A stretch of 42,642 bases of DNA from Hypsibius dujardini (taxonomy: Eukaryota > Tardigrada > Eutardigrada > Parachela > Hypsibiidae), in NCBI GenBank assembly GCA_001579985.1, contig LRSR01010064.1, positions 1 to 42,642 of the forward strand, written 5' to 3'. This document shows positions 1 through 12,235 of the stretch, piece by piece (the stretch's first letter is position 1; each line of letters opens with the position of its first letter). Below the pieces are notes generated by a model, which saw only the letters and a list, made by a program, of their open reading frames with translations, had not been told where the DNA came from and did not search any database. Made by a program: the position numbers and the translations under genes.

Positions 1-428
1 AGACATTATGCCCCAACAACAAAATTATTAAGTAAATCCCAAGGGGTTTCAACGCTTTTTGTATAATATTTTGCAACCCATAGGATTGGCTTGTAGAACA
101 TTTTTTTAATTATTTGCACTTTCGATAATTAGTTGCTGCGACATATCCAAATTTGTTGTTGTGCAAAACTCCCAGTACATGTACGTCGGTGATGTAAACG
201 AAATATGCATTTTGAGATACAATTAAAAGTATGCCTTTCTCCCTGTATACCGGTACATACTCTTACTCTATGTATCACTCAATATGTTTCAATCAAATTA
301 ACTACACTCAGACTTGAATGTCCTAATGGTTTGCGATTTAGCATTTTCTGGCAAATATTTTTAATACGTGAGTGGTTATTTTTAACAATCATAGAGGATA
401 AGATGGGGTTAGGAGTTTGTTTTGTCAG
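1..428. other. Probable CUL3 intron, no coding signal seen
   Basis: This AT-rich stretch lies upstream of the first recognisable CUL3 exon and ends in a pyrimidine-rich acceptor (tttgtcag, 421-428). The missing N-terminal half of CUL3 must lie to the left of the window, so this is inferred to be intron. I see no homologous exon and no clear repeat in it. Confidence 0.6.
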
Positions 429-3400
429 GCAGAAGCACAAAAGTACCTGACCACGAGCAGTGCGGGGGACTTCATTAGGAGCGTCGATCGAGTGGTCACG
501 GCGGAGACGGAGCGAATCAATCAGTATCTCGATACGTCCACCAAGGCGGGAATCGACAAGCTAATTGACGAGGAGATGATCCAGCGGAATATTGAAGCGG
601 TGGTCAATATGACTAACGGTGGGGTGGTGGCCCTCATTCAAGCTCGTCAATTTGGAGGTAAGACCGCGTTCCAAGTCTCAAAGTCTAATCCCGACATTAA
701 AATCACTTATAAAGTCCGCATGCATATCTTAAAATTAACGAATTGTATTATTACATATACGTTGCCGTTTTTTGTTGTAGACTACGTACATCTACAGTAG
801 ATAGTGATCTAGTGTTAATTAAAATATATATTAAATGGTATATAAACGATATTTTAAATGACTTAATAAAGCAGCTGTTGATTTTGAATAAAATACATTT
901 TGAAAACATTAAAAATAGAATCGATATTTAAGAGCATATTTTTATTTAAAATGAATAAATTTACTTTCAACATTATGTTATTACATATAACCCTCCCAAA
1001 AAGCAGTACCGGAAATACGGTTAAAATCGATAACGGTTACATTTATTGTCTTTTTAGAGTAAAAAGATGACCAGGCGGAGTACCATTTATGACACCAATT
1101 TTATTGGAACTTTGACTTTTTTTCAGATTAAGTCTGTTAAGTCTGGAAATGGAGAAAATTTTGTGGATTTCAATAGTTTTGTTGAGCACAGAGTTTAAAA
1201 ATATTTTTACCAGTATTGTCAGTAAAGGACGAGTACAGTGCCAACTGGTCACTGGTCAGTCCTTTTGGTCGTCAAAGTATCTTCCTCATTGTGAATTTCA
1301 TTGCTCCAATTACTGTGAGTCCCTGCTAGCTCAATGGTTGGAGCTCTGCCACAAGTGAGCAGGGCGAAAATTTAATTTCCTGACGAGTACTTTTTTCTAT
1401 TTTTTCTCACTCATAGGGACTGGTTGGTCATGTTAAATAATACCAAATTTATTTTTGATCAAAGAGGGATCATTTGGGCAAGGCTGACCATTGGTCAACC
1501 AAGTGCAGCTCAGTCCACAATTTTAGCTGTTTTGCATCCAATTTTGGGATGCAATTATAGATTCATTTTGGTTTGGACAAAAAGGTAAACCGCCAAATTT
1601 TAACGGACTGTGGTACCGTTCCGAGAATCATAAAGGATTCCAATGAAGGTTTGAATTACTCTCACTGTTTTCTTCAGGGTATATTTAAATGTCATTTTAA
1701 ATGCTGAAAATGTGGTGTTTCGTTTAGATATAAGAAAAGTTTTAGTTAAATAAAATTTGCAGGCGGATTTAAATTTATTTCAATGTTTTATTTGAATTCA
1801 ATCACGTTATTTAAACAGCATTAGTAAACCCGTATCCGTAAATTGAATTTCACTTTGGGAAAGATGGTAAAAAATATTTGAAAAGAAATAAACTTAGACC
1901 ATTTAGTAAATAATACTATAAGTGGGAAAACTGGTATTAGTCTATTAATCTGCGTTGTCGTAGGTAAAATTAACGGAACGCAATTATGTTCTGTTAGTGT
2001 CTAACTGATAGTTGGAAATGATCATTCAAGCAGAGTACACAACAACTTACTCCATGGAAACTTCCTGGATATTTTCAAAGACTTTTTTATTCCACAATTA
2101 GATTGGTCTCAATTATATTTTAACAGATATGGCAACGATGTTCAAAACTTTTAACCGCGTGAACGAAGGTGTACCCATCATGCTGGCACCCATCAGCCAA
2201 TATCTCCGCCAACAGGGAGCCAGCCTGATGGCCGAAGGATCGGTCAACTCTAAAAATGCAGTGCAGTTGATTCAGGTTAGAGTATCGAGTTTCTTTAACA
2301 TATCCTCACTTAGGACGATTTTCAGATGTGGAAAGCAGAATGCCTTCGTTTCTTCTTTATATATCAGTACCATATTATTAATGATTTTTTAAATTTATTT
2401 CATGGGTGACTAAATGAAACCTTTTTTGGCGAATTTCAAAGTTGGGAAAACACTGAAAGTTTCTATTTTCCTGCATCTTTACTGTAATAATAACGATCTG
2501 TCGAAATGCAGTGAGTATTTTTATTTTGTCCCATTTTCCCATTTTAAATTTCATTTGAATCCATTTGCATCAGTCAAATATTTTTCGAAGATAAGGGGAC
2601 GGAGCTATTGGCCTTTTTTTAAACGGAGCTGAAAATTCCTACGAAACTATCCAGGATTGGCATACAGTATAGCTCCGCTCCCTGATGCCAGAAAAATATT
2701 TGGCTGATGACAATCCATTATAAATAAAATTTCGAATTGAGGTAATGTCAAAATAATTATTATTTAATGCATTCCAATAAATGGTCATTTTTACATCATA
2801 GGTTACGGAAAACGGAATCTTCCAGTGTTTTCCCAACTTGGACATTTCGCCAAAAAAAAATTTTATTTAGTCGCGCTTGAAATGAGTTTTGAAAATGATC
2901 ACTAACGTTGTACTCATATGAAAAAACTAAACGTAAACATCTGGCGTTCCACATCCCTCCCACGTCAGCATTATACCTCCTATTCCTTCTTGTTTGCCTG
3001 TCTCAATCGGTCCTTTTCAGTCACACTTCTCATCTTAATGGTGAAGTCAATACAGCGAGTAGCAGACTAATTAGAAATAAAAAGTATCGCCATTTGTATT
3101 TTCATTTTCTTTTTATGTAGTCTCTGTTGGACTTGAAAAAGGAGTACGACCTTTTCCTCGAGAAATCCTTCAAAAAAGACCAACGCTTCCGTCGGATGAT
3201 TGCCGCCGATTTCGAGTACTTTTTCAATCTGAACAAACGGGCGCCGGAGCTGCTCTCACTCTTCATCGATGAGCAGCTAAAGAACGGCAACAAAAATGTG
3301 GGTGCTGACTTTGAAAACCCCCAATAGTTGTAAGCTTTCAGTTTTTAAATCTCTACAATATTTACTTGCAGAAACTTTCTAGTCCCTACTTTTGAAATAC

Positions 3401-5890
3401 GAATAAGATCAAAATACAATTAGTTAAAAAATAACTCGGTTTTGTGTGGTAAAATAATTTTAACAACCAATGTTTCGAATTTCAAATAAAACAGTCAAGT
3501 TTTTAAAATGACGCCGTCTTCCAGCTAACAGAGCAGCAAATTAACGCCACACTAGCCCAATCTATGACCCTGTTCCGGTACCTCCACGAGAAGGACGTCT
3601 TTGAGCGTTTCTACAAGCATCATTTGGCGCGGCGACTTCTGGCTTCAAGAACAACTCCAGACGAATCCGAGAAAGCAATGCTCTCCAAGCTACGTCACGA
3701 ATGTGGTTATAATTACACGTCCAAGTTGGAAGGGATGTACCGTGACATCCTGGTCTCTGCGACGTTCAACGACAAATTCCGTGATTTCTGTTTCCAGTCG
3801 GATGTAAGTAGACACATGACCTTTCCAAGGTCTGCCAATATTCAGGGGGCGTATAAATACGGTGTATGTCCTGGTTCTGTAGATACCACCACTGTCAATC
3901 GACCTAAGCGTGCAAGTTTTAACCACTGGATTTTGGCCCATGCCACCCGCCACCGCAAATGTCCACTTACCTAACGATATTCAAAAAGGATTCCTGGAAT
4001 TTCGAAAGTACGAATGGATAAGAAAAATTAATGAGCCCGCTTGAGTCTGTCTGTCTGCTGTCTGTATGGCTGGCTGTCTGTCTGTCTGTTTGTCTGCTTG
4101 TCTCTCTGTCTGTCTATCTGTTTGCTGATTGTTTTCCCCTCTTTTCTCACTTGTTTTTATCTGAAAGTAAAGAGTAAGTCAAGGTCACATCCCTGCAGTA
4201 TGCATATTGTCACAACATAATTTGCCAAGTCCAAAGTTGAGTCACCGTTATCCGTTGCAGGTTATATTTGGACACGCACAACGGTCGCCAATTGAGTCTG
4301 CAAAACAACCTGGGTACCGCGGAAATGAGTGCGGAGTTTTACGGAGCCCCCGCTATCAACGAAAAAGCTTCCATCGAGACGAGCCCGGCCACGGCAAAAA
4401 TGGTCCGCCGACACATCCTGCAAGTGACCACCTACCAGATGTGCGTGTTGATGCTGTTCAACCAGCAACCCGAGTGGTCCTATCAAGACATTTTAACAGC
4501 TTCTGCTATTCCGGAGAAAGATTTGAAGAGAACCATCGCAACCCTCTCGACCGGGAAGATCCGGATACTGCTGAAACTCGGTGGAGGCAAATTCACCGGT
4601 AAAGAAAGTATTGGCGGCGGTGTAATATGCAGGGAAATGCCGAAACAATATATATCAATATATTATTATAGGATATAATAGGATAGTGCCAGGCCATTGG
4701 GCAAATTTCGAGTTAATTTAAACAAAGAACGATTCCATTCCTAACGCCCATACGTTGAGAGGTGCAAGCTTCATTGTATTTGAGTGAAATGCAGCTGCAG
4801 TATACACTCGAATATTATAATGATCCGTCGTAGAAAAGAAGACAAAACATCGCTGTTAAAATCTGCTTGATCTGGGATTGCTTGTAAGTAAATTGTAATG
4901 CTTTGATAGATGTCTTGTTTATTTTTCACTTCTTTATAATAGGCATGATAAGGCGTTCTTTCAATCAGACTTTTGGTTCTTTCATACATCAGCTGTTTTT
5001 TCAGCGGAAAATGCAACTTGCTTCATCATCAACGACAGCTTCTACTCGCCCCTCTACAAGGTTAAGGTCAATAGTGGTACGTATCAATCTGCGGCATCAT
5101 AATAATTAATCAAATCACCAAACTAGATTAAGCAAGGTTTTAAGTAATTAAAATTCCAGTTTCACGAATAATCTAGATTAATGTTCACTAACAATTCTAA
5201 AATCTGAATCTATTAATTTGAATAAACTAAAAATTTAAAGGGTGAAGACAATTGTCTATGACGTGTAAACGTAGTCTAACGCTTTATCTTACCGTTTGGC
5301 TGTGTTGTTTTTTTATTGTGTAGTGTCTTAGCATTTGGTCTCAATATCTATTAATTTTTTTAAACAAGACTAAGCTGAAAAATTAAACTGAAAAAATTCT
5401 GTCCAGATTTTGGCTCAATTTGACTAACTTTCTTAGTTTTTTTTTGATATTTTACTTTTTTATTTTATTTTAACTGAATTTTTAATTGACTATATTTTCT
5501 TTAAATTTGTGTTGTGTGTGTAGGTGTCAAGCTGGACTTTAAGGAAGAGCAGCAGGACGAGGAAATGCGAGAAGCCAAGGATAAGTTGGAGAGCGACCGC
5601 CGACATGAAGTTGACGCGGCTATCATTCGTATCATGAAGGGGCGCCAACAGTTGGACCACAGTGAACTGGTCGCCGAACTCAACGTCCAGCTCCGGCATC
5701 GATTCACCCCCACCATGGATATGGTGAAGAAGAGCATCGAGGGCCTCATCGCCAAGGACTACCTCTCTCGAACGGATGAAAACCGGTTCGTTGTGAATAT
5801 ATTAAGCATTTTTATAGATATTTTCAAGTGCACACTCATACTGATATGAGAATTCTTTCACACAGGTCTATCTACCGATACGTCGCCTAG
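429..5890 (+). CDS. CUL3: Cullin-3, C-terminal part (9 exons; 5' end outside window)
   Basis: CUL3 is the scaffold of CRL3 ubiquitin ligases: it binds BTB-domain substrate adaptors at its N terminus and RBX1 at its C terminus. Exons are 429-657, 2127-2275, 3121-3297, 3525-3803, 3883-4007, 4261-4598, 5005-5076, 5524-5785 and 5866-5890; all junctions are GT-AG and in phase, giving 551 codons plus stop. Visible landmarks are the helix with EKDVFERFYKHHLARRLL (exon 4), the segment LSVQVLTTGFWP (exon 5), the winged-helix neddylation motif IIRIMKGR with the acceptor lysine codon at 5637-5639, and the C-terminal tail YRYVA, close to the YTYVA end of vertebrate CUL3 rather than to CUL1 or CUL4. The first exon starts in mid-protein, so the BTB-binding repeats lie outside. 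The 79-bp intron 3804-3882 hides an exon easily missed by ORF finding. Codons are GC-richer than the flanking introns. Identity is near certain; single splice bases could be off. Confidence 0.95.
2390..2890. repeat. Foldback element, family 1 copy A (CUL3 intron)
   Basis: The two halves form a long imperfect inverted repeat. The left arm holds TTTTTTGGCGAATTTCAAAG and GTTGGGAAAACACTG (about 2422-2457). The right arm holds the reverse complement, CAGTGTTTTCCCAACTTG, followed by CGCCAAAAAA (about 2822-2860). Inside, ACGGAGCTAT (about 2600) faces ATAGCTCCGCTCCC (about 2669-2682). The outer arms contain GACTAAAT and its mirror ATTTAGTC. It lies wholly in the CUL3 intron 2276-3120. No coding capacity is seen. 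Confidence 0.75.
4044..4127. repeat. CTGT-type tetranucleotide array in CUL3 intron
   Basis: A run of GTCT units with interruptions (gtctgtctg, tgtttgtctg, tctatctg) fills much of the 253-bp intron 4008-4260. It is one of a series of similar arrays in introns across the window. Confidence 0.85.
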
Positions 5891-6688
5891 CCAAATCAAT
5901 GGTCATTCGTTGCTGTTGTCTTGCCAAATCAATTTTTATTTACGTTAATATGTATGAACACAATATCTCCAGCTTTCGGAAGGGCCGTTGCCTAGAATTT
6001 CGCGGCGACGTGTAGCAAACTCGCCTGACCTTGTGGAAATGGACTAACGTATTGAAGACATAGTGGAGCATACGCAATACTCTTACTGATTGCTTCAATT
6101 TGCAGTATAATACCTTTTGCAATAAAAAGTAAAATTTGCGGCTTCCTTGATTTGTCCGGCTTTCTTTAACTTGTTAGATTACTAATTACAAAGCAGTTTA
6201 ATCAGTTTATGATTCTATGGCGAAGACTGTCTGTGCGTCCGTCCGTCCGTCATTCAGTCCGTCTGTCTCAGTATACCTCCGGACTCATCTTTGTGTCCGT
6301 CTGCCCTAACATCTCATCCATCGCTTTTATTTTTTTATTAACCTGAGAAGAGCTATAAACAGCCTCAACTGGTGGTTAACTGATGGAAGAGCCATAAATA
6401 AGTGTTGGTTATGCTGTAATATATGTGACGTCACTTTCCCAGCTGATCACAACATGTGGCCATAATGTAGCATTATCCCAGTTATGCCGCTCAGCTCGGC
6501 CTGTAGGTATAGCTGTGTGCACTGATCGAGATAGGTCTCTTGAACCGGCTAGGGCTATAATAAGGCCACGTATCTACAAGCGTACGGTTCGAAGAAGAGC
6601 AAACAGTCAAAAGAATATCTTTTTTTCCTTTTCGTCCGGCTTTCTACCCAAAAAAACAAACGCGTTTTCATCACCACACATCATTTAA
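5891..6688. promoter_or_regulatory. CUL3 3' flank and ABCB8 upstream region
   Basis: This 798-bp spacer lies between the CUL3 stop and the ABCB8 start, both on the plus strand. It holds the CUL3 poly(A) signal (6121-6126), a TCCG/TCTG array at about 6228-6303 and a perfect palindromic CRE/ATF-type octamer TGACGTCA at 6426-6433, about 260 bp upstream of the ABCB8 ATG. The assignment of the octamer to ABCB8 control is inference. The short open frame 6425-6688 resembles nothing known. Confidence 0.45.
6121..6126 (+). terminator. Poly(A) signal AATAAA for CUL3
   Basis: A canonical AATAAA sits 231 bp downstream of the CUL3 stop codon on the same strand. The cleavage site itself cannot be seen. 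Confidence 0.5.
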
Positions 6689-9600
6689 ATGCTTCTATCC
6701 TTGCTTCGCGGTCCGCTTGTGGCCGCTCCTCGCCGCCATGGCGTCATCTTCTTGCAACGTGGACCATTCCAAATCGTCTCCTCCCTTCATCCCCTTCCCG
6801 TCCCATCCTCCTTGTCCTCTCACTTCACACCATCCACTACCCGAAGCATCCGTCAGCTTTTCACATCGTGTCTCCGTAAATGTCGGCTAAAATTTCCGCC
6901 TCCAGCTGGGACGAAATCAAACAATTGGAGCCTGCTGTTTGCGCCATCTTTATTGGGCTGCCTCGGCGCTTACTCCGTCTTTGCCTTTCATGGGAAGCGC
7001 GCGTTCTGCGAAGCAGCTGCGGAGAACCGGCAGCAGAATCGCGTGCAGGCCTTTCGTGACGCACAGAATGAGAGTGATGTGCGGAGGAGCGCGGGTGGTG
7101 GCGGAGGAGGGGGAACATTTGATTGGAGACTCTTTTGGCAATTTCTTCGGCCCGATTTGTTACTCCTTCTCGGCGCTATTGCAGTACGATGGGCTCCTAA
7201 ATTTTCCTTATGCTTATAAAAAAACTGAGGAAATCGTTGGGTCTATATGGCGCTAAAACGGTTAAATTTTTTACTCGATTTACAGGCTTGAATTTATTTG
7301 ATTGATTGGTTGATTGTTTTGGTCTTTTGGGTTATTTTGCCAAGTCATCAATCAATTGGTAGCTCGAGTTGGCAAATGATGATAATTAGCGATCGATAGA
7401 CAAGTGATCAATCAATTGTACACGTTGTGTTAAGAAGTGATTTTTGCCTGTTTTTTAGTGTTCAGTATGCTTAGCGGTGGTGAACACGCAGATCCCGCTT
7501 CTACTGGGGAAGTTGGTGAACGTCATTGCGCAGGTGGCACCGAAACGGTCTGCCGACTATTTTGGACTTGTCAGGGATCCGGTCTCAAAACTATGCCTCA
7601 CGTACCTTTTACATGTAAGTGAAAGAACATCTGAATCCGGCACTGCGCACCAACTGCCCATCTGCCTTTGTTTCTATCTGTTTATCTGTCTGTCTGGTTG
7701 TCTTCTGCCTGTATGCCTGTTTGTGTGTCTGTCTGATGTGTGTCTGTTTGTCTTTTTAACTATTTGTTTGTCTGCCTGTCTATGTGCATTCTTGCCTGCC
7801 TTTCAGCCTGCCTCTCTGTATGCATGTATGTTTGTTCCTTTATCTTGTTTGTATGTCTGTTTGTCTCTCTGTCTGTCTGCATGTCTATATGTCTTATGTC
7901 TTTTTGCCTGTCTGTCTGTCTGTTTATCTGTCTATCTGCGTTTCTATCTATATGCCTGTCTGCCTTTTAGTCTGGCTGCCTGTCTGGCTGCCTGTCTGTC
8001 TGTCTGGCTGGCTGGCTGGCTGGCTGGCTGTATGGCTTGTGATTGTGGCTTCTGTTCATGCGTTGTATTGAGATTTTATGTCTAGGCTGGTCTGACGTTC
8101 GTCAATATCGCTTTGCTGGCTACTGTCGGGGAACGTCTTGCGGCTCGGCTACGGTTGGCTCTCTTCAGCAACCTTCTCCGGCAGGAAATCGCATTTTTCG
8201 ATACGCGTAAAACGGGTGAACTGATTAATCGGCTTTCCATCGACGTGCAAGAATTTAAGCACAATTTCAAGGCGTGCTTCGTGAACGGCTTCAAAACTCT
8301 CATTCAGGTATGAACAGAAATGGGACAACAGGTTCCACATTTCGCTGTGATATCATTATATGAACGTGCTTGTTTGGTGTTAGACAGTCGGAGGAATGTA
8401 CACTTTGTACAACATTTCGCCCAACATGACTTGCATGCTGATGATCGGTTTACCGACGTTGGTGGGAATAGGCGGTGTTCTTGCGTCTGGACTGCGACAG
8501 TTGTCTAGAGCAGCTCAGGCACAGGTAGGTCACTGACAATGTTTTATCACTTCTTTTTTCGCTTACCTGCTTTACAATCTGTCTGCCTGTCTGTCTGCCA
8601 GAGTGTTTGTATTGTTTGTCTGTCGTCTATTTTTCTGATTGTCTATCTGAGTGTTTGTCTATCTGCCGACCTGACTATCTGTCTGCCGGCCTTGTTATCT
8701 TTCTGGCTGTCTGAGAGTTTGTTTGGCTGTTTGTGTGTCTGGCTGTCTGTGTGACATGCATATATATTTGTGTGACTGGATGAATATTTGCAGTTTTTGA
8801 TTGCCTACCTGCCTGTCCATAATTACGTTTCGAGTTTTATCTTAATTTCAGGTTGCTCATGCAACAGACGTCGCCGAGGAAGCTGTCAGCCAAATTCGTA
8901 CAGTCCGCGCATTTGCGGCTGAAGAGCCGGAGAACCGTCTGTACAAGGACGAGGTGCAACGGTCGATGCAACTCAACGAATACCTTGGATGCAGCATCGG
9001 AGTATTCCAAAGTTTATCCAATCTGGTGTTTAACGGCGCCATCTTGGCTGTGATATACGCGGGAGGAAGCTACATGGCGGAAGGGAAGATGCAGCCTGGT
9101 GATCTCATGTCGTTTATGGTGACCTCTCAGGCCATCCAAAAGTAACCTGCCCCATCAATGACGGAATGCATGTATTTTTATTCGAGTATTTTTTGCAGAT
9201 CATTGGCGTCTCTGTCCATGCTTTTCGGCCAAGCTGTTAGCGGTATCAGTTCCGGAACAAGAGTATTTGAGGTACGACAGCTAGCATGCACATCCCGAGA
9301 CAGGCAGACAAACAGTTGGACGGACACACAGACCGGTAGAAAGATAGACAGACACGCAGGCGCTCAGACAGACATACCACTGCCTGACGGACGGATGGAC
9401 TGGTAGGCAGACAGACATCCCGAATGTAACGGTTCTGACGTTTTTTATTTTTACAGTTTATAAAATTGGAGCCAGGAATGCGTATCAAAGGCGGTCTTAA
9501 AATACCTTATCACGAACTTATCGGGAACATAAGATTCAAGGGCGTTCACTTTTCCTACCCTTCACGGCCGGAACACACTGTACTGGCTGGGCTGGATTTC

Positions 9601-10743
9601 ACCATCCCTGCTGGACAGGTCGTCGCCCTCTGTGGACCGAGCGGATCTGGTAAGGCGATTGATGAAGTGGTTTGGCTGATAACACGCAGACACGCAGGCA
9701 AAAAGTCAAAGAACCCGAAAAAAATGTTAAAGTTGCTGGCAATTAATGATGCGGTAAAACAGTGTGATTCGGCTTCCAAATTTCTGATCTGTATTGTTTG
9801 CTGTGCTTCCAGGCAAGTCAACGGTGGCCGCGTTGCTGGAGCACTTTTACGAGCCCTCTGAGGGCCAAATCACACTGGACGGGAAGGACATCCGGCATCT
9901 GGACCCATCGTGGCTTCGAGGACGCGTGATTGGATACATTAGCCAGGAGCCGACTCTGTTCGCCACTAGCGTCATTGAAAACATCCGCTACGGACGACCT
10001 GACGCCACAGATGCCGAGGTCCTTCTCATAATGGGTTTATCGTCCTTGGTTTTTTTTCGGCAATTTGCTTAATGTTTCCCTCGGGTTTACAGGTCATCGA
10101 AGCTGCACAGGCAGCGAATGCCGATGAATTCATCTCTGCCTTTCCCAATGGATACCAGACGGTATTGGGTGAACGAGGTGTCACAGTCTCCGGAGGCCAG
10201 AAACAACGTATTGCGATTGCCAGAGCGCTTTTGAAGAACCCTTCGATATTGATCTTGGATGAAGCTACCAGGTCGGTTGTTGGAACTCTTACGTGACACG
10301 CAGACAGGCAGACGGATATGGTTGCAGGGAGTCGCAGCGATAGACAGACAAACTAACTCGATGACAGACAGAGAGACAGACAAACAGACACAGATAGACA
10401 AACAGACACAGACAAGCACAGACAGAGAGACGTGCAGACAGGCAGGCACAGAGACGGACATTTCAAGTAGATTGTGATGGAATTCGTTTCGTCTCTCAGT
10501 GCGTTGGATTCGGAATCGGAGAAATTCGTTCAAGAAGCTCTCGATCGTGCCGCGAAAGGCCGAACGGTCTTAGTGATTGCGCACCGACTCAGCACTATTC
10601 AGAACGCTAACGCCATCGCATTAATGGTCAACGGGCAGATTGCCGAAATCGGGGACCATGCTAGTCTGATGAAACAGCGTGGTCTATACTGGCAGTTTGT
10701 CCAGCACCAGGCCCGCTCTTCATCGTCCAGGGCCACTGCATAA
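6689..10743 (+). CDS. ABCB8: Mitochondrial ABC transporter, ABCB8-like (10 exons, complete)
   Basis: This is an ABCB-type half-transporter (TMD followed by NBD) of the mitochondrial inner membrane; the family is linked to mitochondrial iron/redox homeostasis and to the mitoKATP complex. Exons are 6689-7183, 7459-7614, 8086-8307, 8384-8524, 8852-9141, 9199-9271, 9457-9649, 9813-10018, 10093-10271 and 10500-10743, giving 732 aa (human ABCB8 is of similar size). The N terminus is rich in Arg/Ser and almost free of acidic residues, as in a mitochondrial presequence. The membrane domain shows [12 protein letters not shown] and a segment like human ABCB8 around DVQEF. The NBD has Walker A GPSGSGKST (split by the intron 9650-9812), Q-loop SQEPTLF, signature VSGGQKQ, Walker [11 protein letters not shown]-loop ALDSES and H-loop IAHRLST, all intact. 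The donor of intron 10019-10092 is weak (GTCCTT). Several introns are dominated by CTGT/GACA arrays. ABCB10 is the main alternative; the membrane-domain match favours ABCB8. Confidence 0.92.
7669..8033. repeat. Long degenerate CTGT/GCCT tetranucleotide array, ABCB8 intron 2
   Basis: About 365 bp of TCTG, CCTG and GGCTG units ending in a GGCT run (about 8003-8030) occupies most of the intron 7615-8085. It is open in several frames and translates to Cys/Leu/Ser-rich nonsense, so open frames here should not be read as genes. Confidence 0.9.
8578..8752. repeat. CTGT-type array, ABCB8 intron 4
   Basis: Degenerate GTCTGTCTG units fill the middle of the intron 8525-8851, in the same orientation as the array in intron 2. 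Confidence 0.85.
9299..9416. repeat. GACA-type array, ABCB8 intron 6
   Basis: CAGACA/GACAGG units start about 27 bp after the splice donor and fill much of the 185-bp intron 9272-9456. The orientation is opposite to the arrays of introns 2 and 4. Confidence 0.85.
10297..10463. repeat. GACA-type array, ABCB8 intron 9
   Basis: ACAGACAGA units start about 25 bp after the donor of the 228-bp intron 10272-10499 and make up most of it. Confidence 0.85.
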
Positions 10744-11246
10744 CGGACAAGTGTGTGTTCCTCCCTCGCTCTTTTTAAGAAGGCAATTTTATTTTCCCTT
10801 TTTTCATTTTGTGAGTTTACAGTTCCGGAAATTTTGAACCTTTTGCGTTTGAGCTGATGTGTTCCCACTCATCTTTCCGTGTTTGCAGATTATTCCTTGG
10901 ACCCCAAATCCAGACCCTGACTGAGTTACTAATTGTAGGAGTGACAGAGACAAGGCTCTTAGACATTCATCTGCCTAGAGAATGACACTATGCCCTGGTT
11001 ACGTACGTAGATAGGCTGACAACAAAGATTACCTAGATCGACATGCAGAGAGATAGACATAAGTAGTGTATATAGACAAACAACGAAGACAACATTACTG
11101 GATCGTCCACTGTTTCCGCACACCATACTCACCGAAACCCATGCACGTGTAACTAAGGGCAACCCGGCGTTTTCTTTTAGCCCGAAATTTATGCCAGGTC
11201 GCAGACTCTGTTGGGGAAAAGTAAATACTTCCCACTCCATTCATCC

Positions 11247-12194
11247 TTACCGGGTAGGAACTTACTTTTTGGAAAAGCGATTTTTTGCTAATTTGCAAAC
11301 CTTCAATCTTTTGTAACCAATCAAGACCTACTATTTCGGAACGCCCTCTCTGAGGCAGCTTTACAATACTTAACATTAAACAAAATTCATGAATAAATTT
11401 ATTTTATTATTTATATATTTAGACATAGGTAAGTGACGAAAATGTCCAAGAATAAAAAATTCGCCAAAAATTTAAAAAAAATCAAAAATCAAATTTAAAA
11501 CAGTAGTAACGCATCTTGATAATGGTTGGTGAAAATTTCAAAAGGATTGGAGAGCTCAAGATTATTTGCACCAAACTAAGTGACGAAATGTCGGGGAGCT
11601 CTCTGGCGATTTTACCTTTGACGAGCCTTTCATGAGCCTCGCTCTTCGCTGAAACGCTCTACCGAGTACCCGAATGCATTTTATCTTTGTAAACTGTTGT
11701 CTGAGAAAAGAGTTTGTTCAGGTCTGAGCAGTTGCATCCTCACAGCGAAAGCTATGACGTGGCGAAATTTTGTCACAGCGATTAAAGATTTGAGCCTTGT
11801 CAGGCCTTGTTGGGCGTTTCAAGTTTCGATACGGGTGAAGTCGCTAAATAACAAAAGTGATCATTATTTAGGAAAGCCCACACAGTACTCTTCAAAACTG
11901 CTGTTTCCAAAAGCGCTTTGTACGTTTTCCCAAAACGCGAACAGGGAGACAATTACCAAGCCTCGTAAACCGCGGGTTAAAAATTATGCTGCGAGAACAT
12001 CTCCAAATTTGACTAAGGTTACGATAAATGAAGTTCTCACTCATACTCTTGCACGATAAAAAAATTCGAGTACAGTCGTTTGGAAGCCAATTGAATTTGC
12101 TACATTTTAGCGTCAGCAGATTTTTGTAACGACTGACGCGCACGACCTCGGCAATTTGTAAATATTTTCCAAAAAGTAAGTTTCTACCCGATAA
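11247..12194. repeat. Segment bounded by 30-bp terminal inverted repeats
   Basis: The 30 bp at 11247-11276 are the reverse complement of 12165-12194 with two mismatches; both contain TTTTCCAAAAAGTAAG or its complement. About 890 bp lies between. This resembles a non-autonomous DNA transposon, but I see no transposase motif and could not confirm a target-site duplication. Confidence 0.5.
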
Positions 12195-12235
12195 TTATAG
12201 AGCTTGAATGAGTTTCGAAACTTTGGCCCTTCCGG

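Noticed and set aside
6425-6688. 87-codon frame abutting the ABCB8 start, considered as an upstream exon
   Set aside because: It has no match to ABCB8 family N termini, and the ATG at 6689 already gives a full-length protein with a presequence.
7477-8085. 202-codon open frame rich in Cys, Leu and Ser
   Set aside because: Only its first 46 codons are ABCB8 exon 2; the rest reads through the splice donor into a CTGT array, which stays open by its tetranucleotide period.
10087-10533. Minus-strand 148-codon open frame over ABCB8
   Set aside because: It is antisense to ABCB8 exons 9-10 and a GACA array; the plus-strand exons carry intact ABC motifs.
11697-12059. 120-codon open frame inside the 30-bp inverted-repeat segment, considered as a transposase remnant
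   Set aside because: No catalytic DDE/DDD pattern, no helix-turn-helix that I can recognise, and unconvincing composition.
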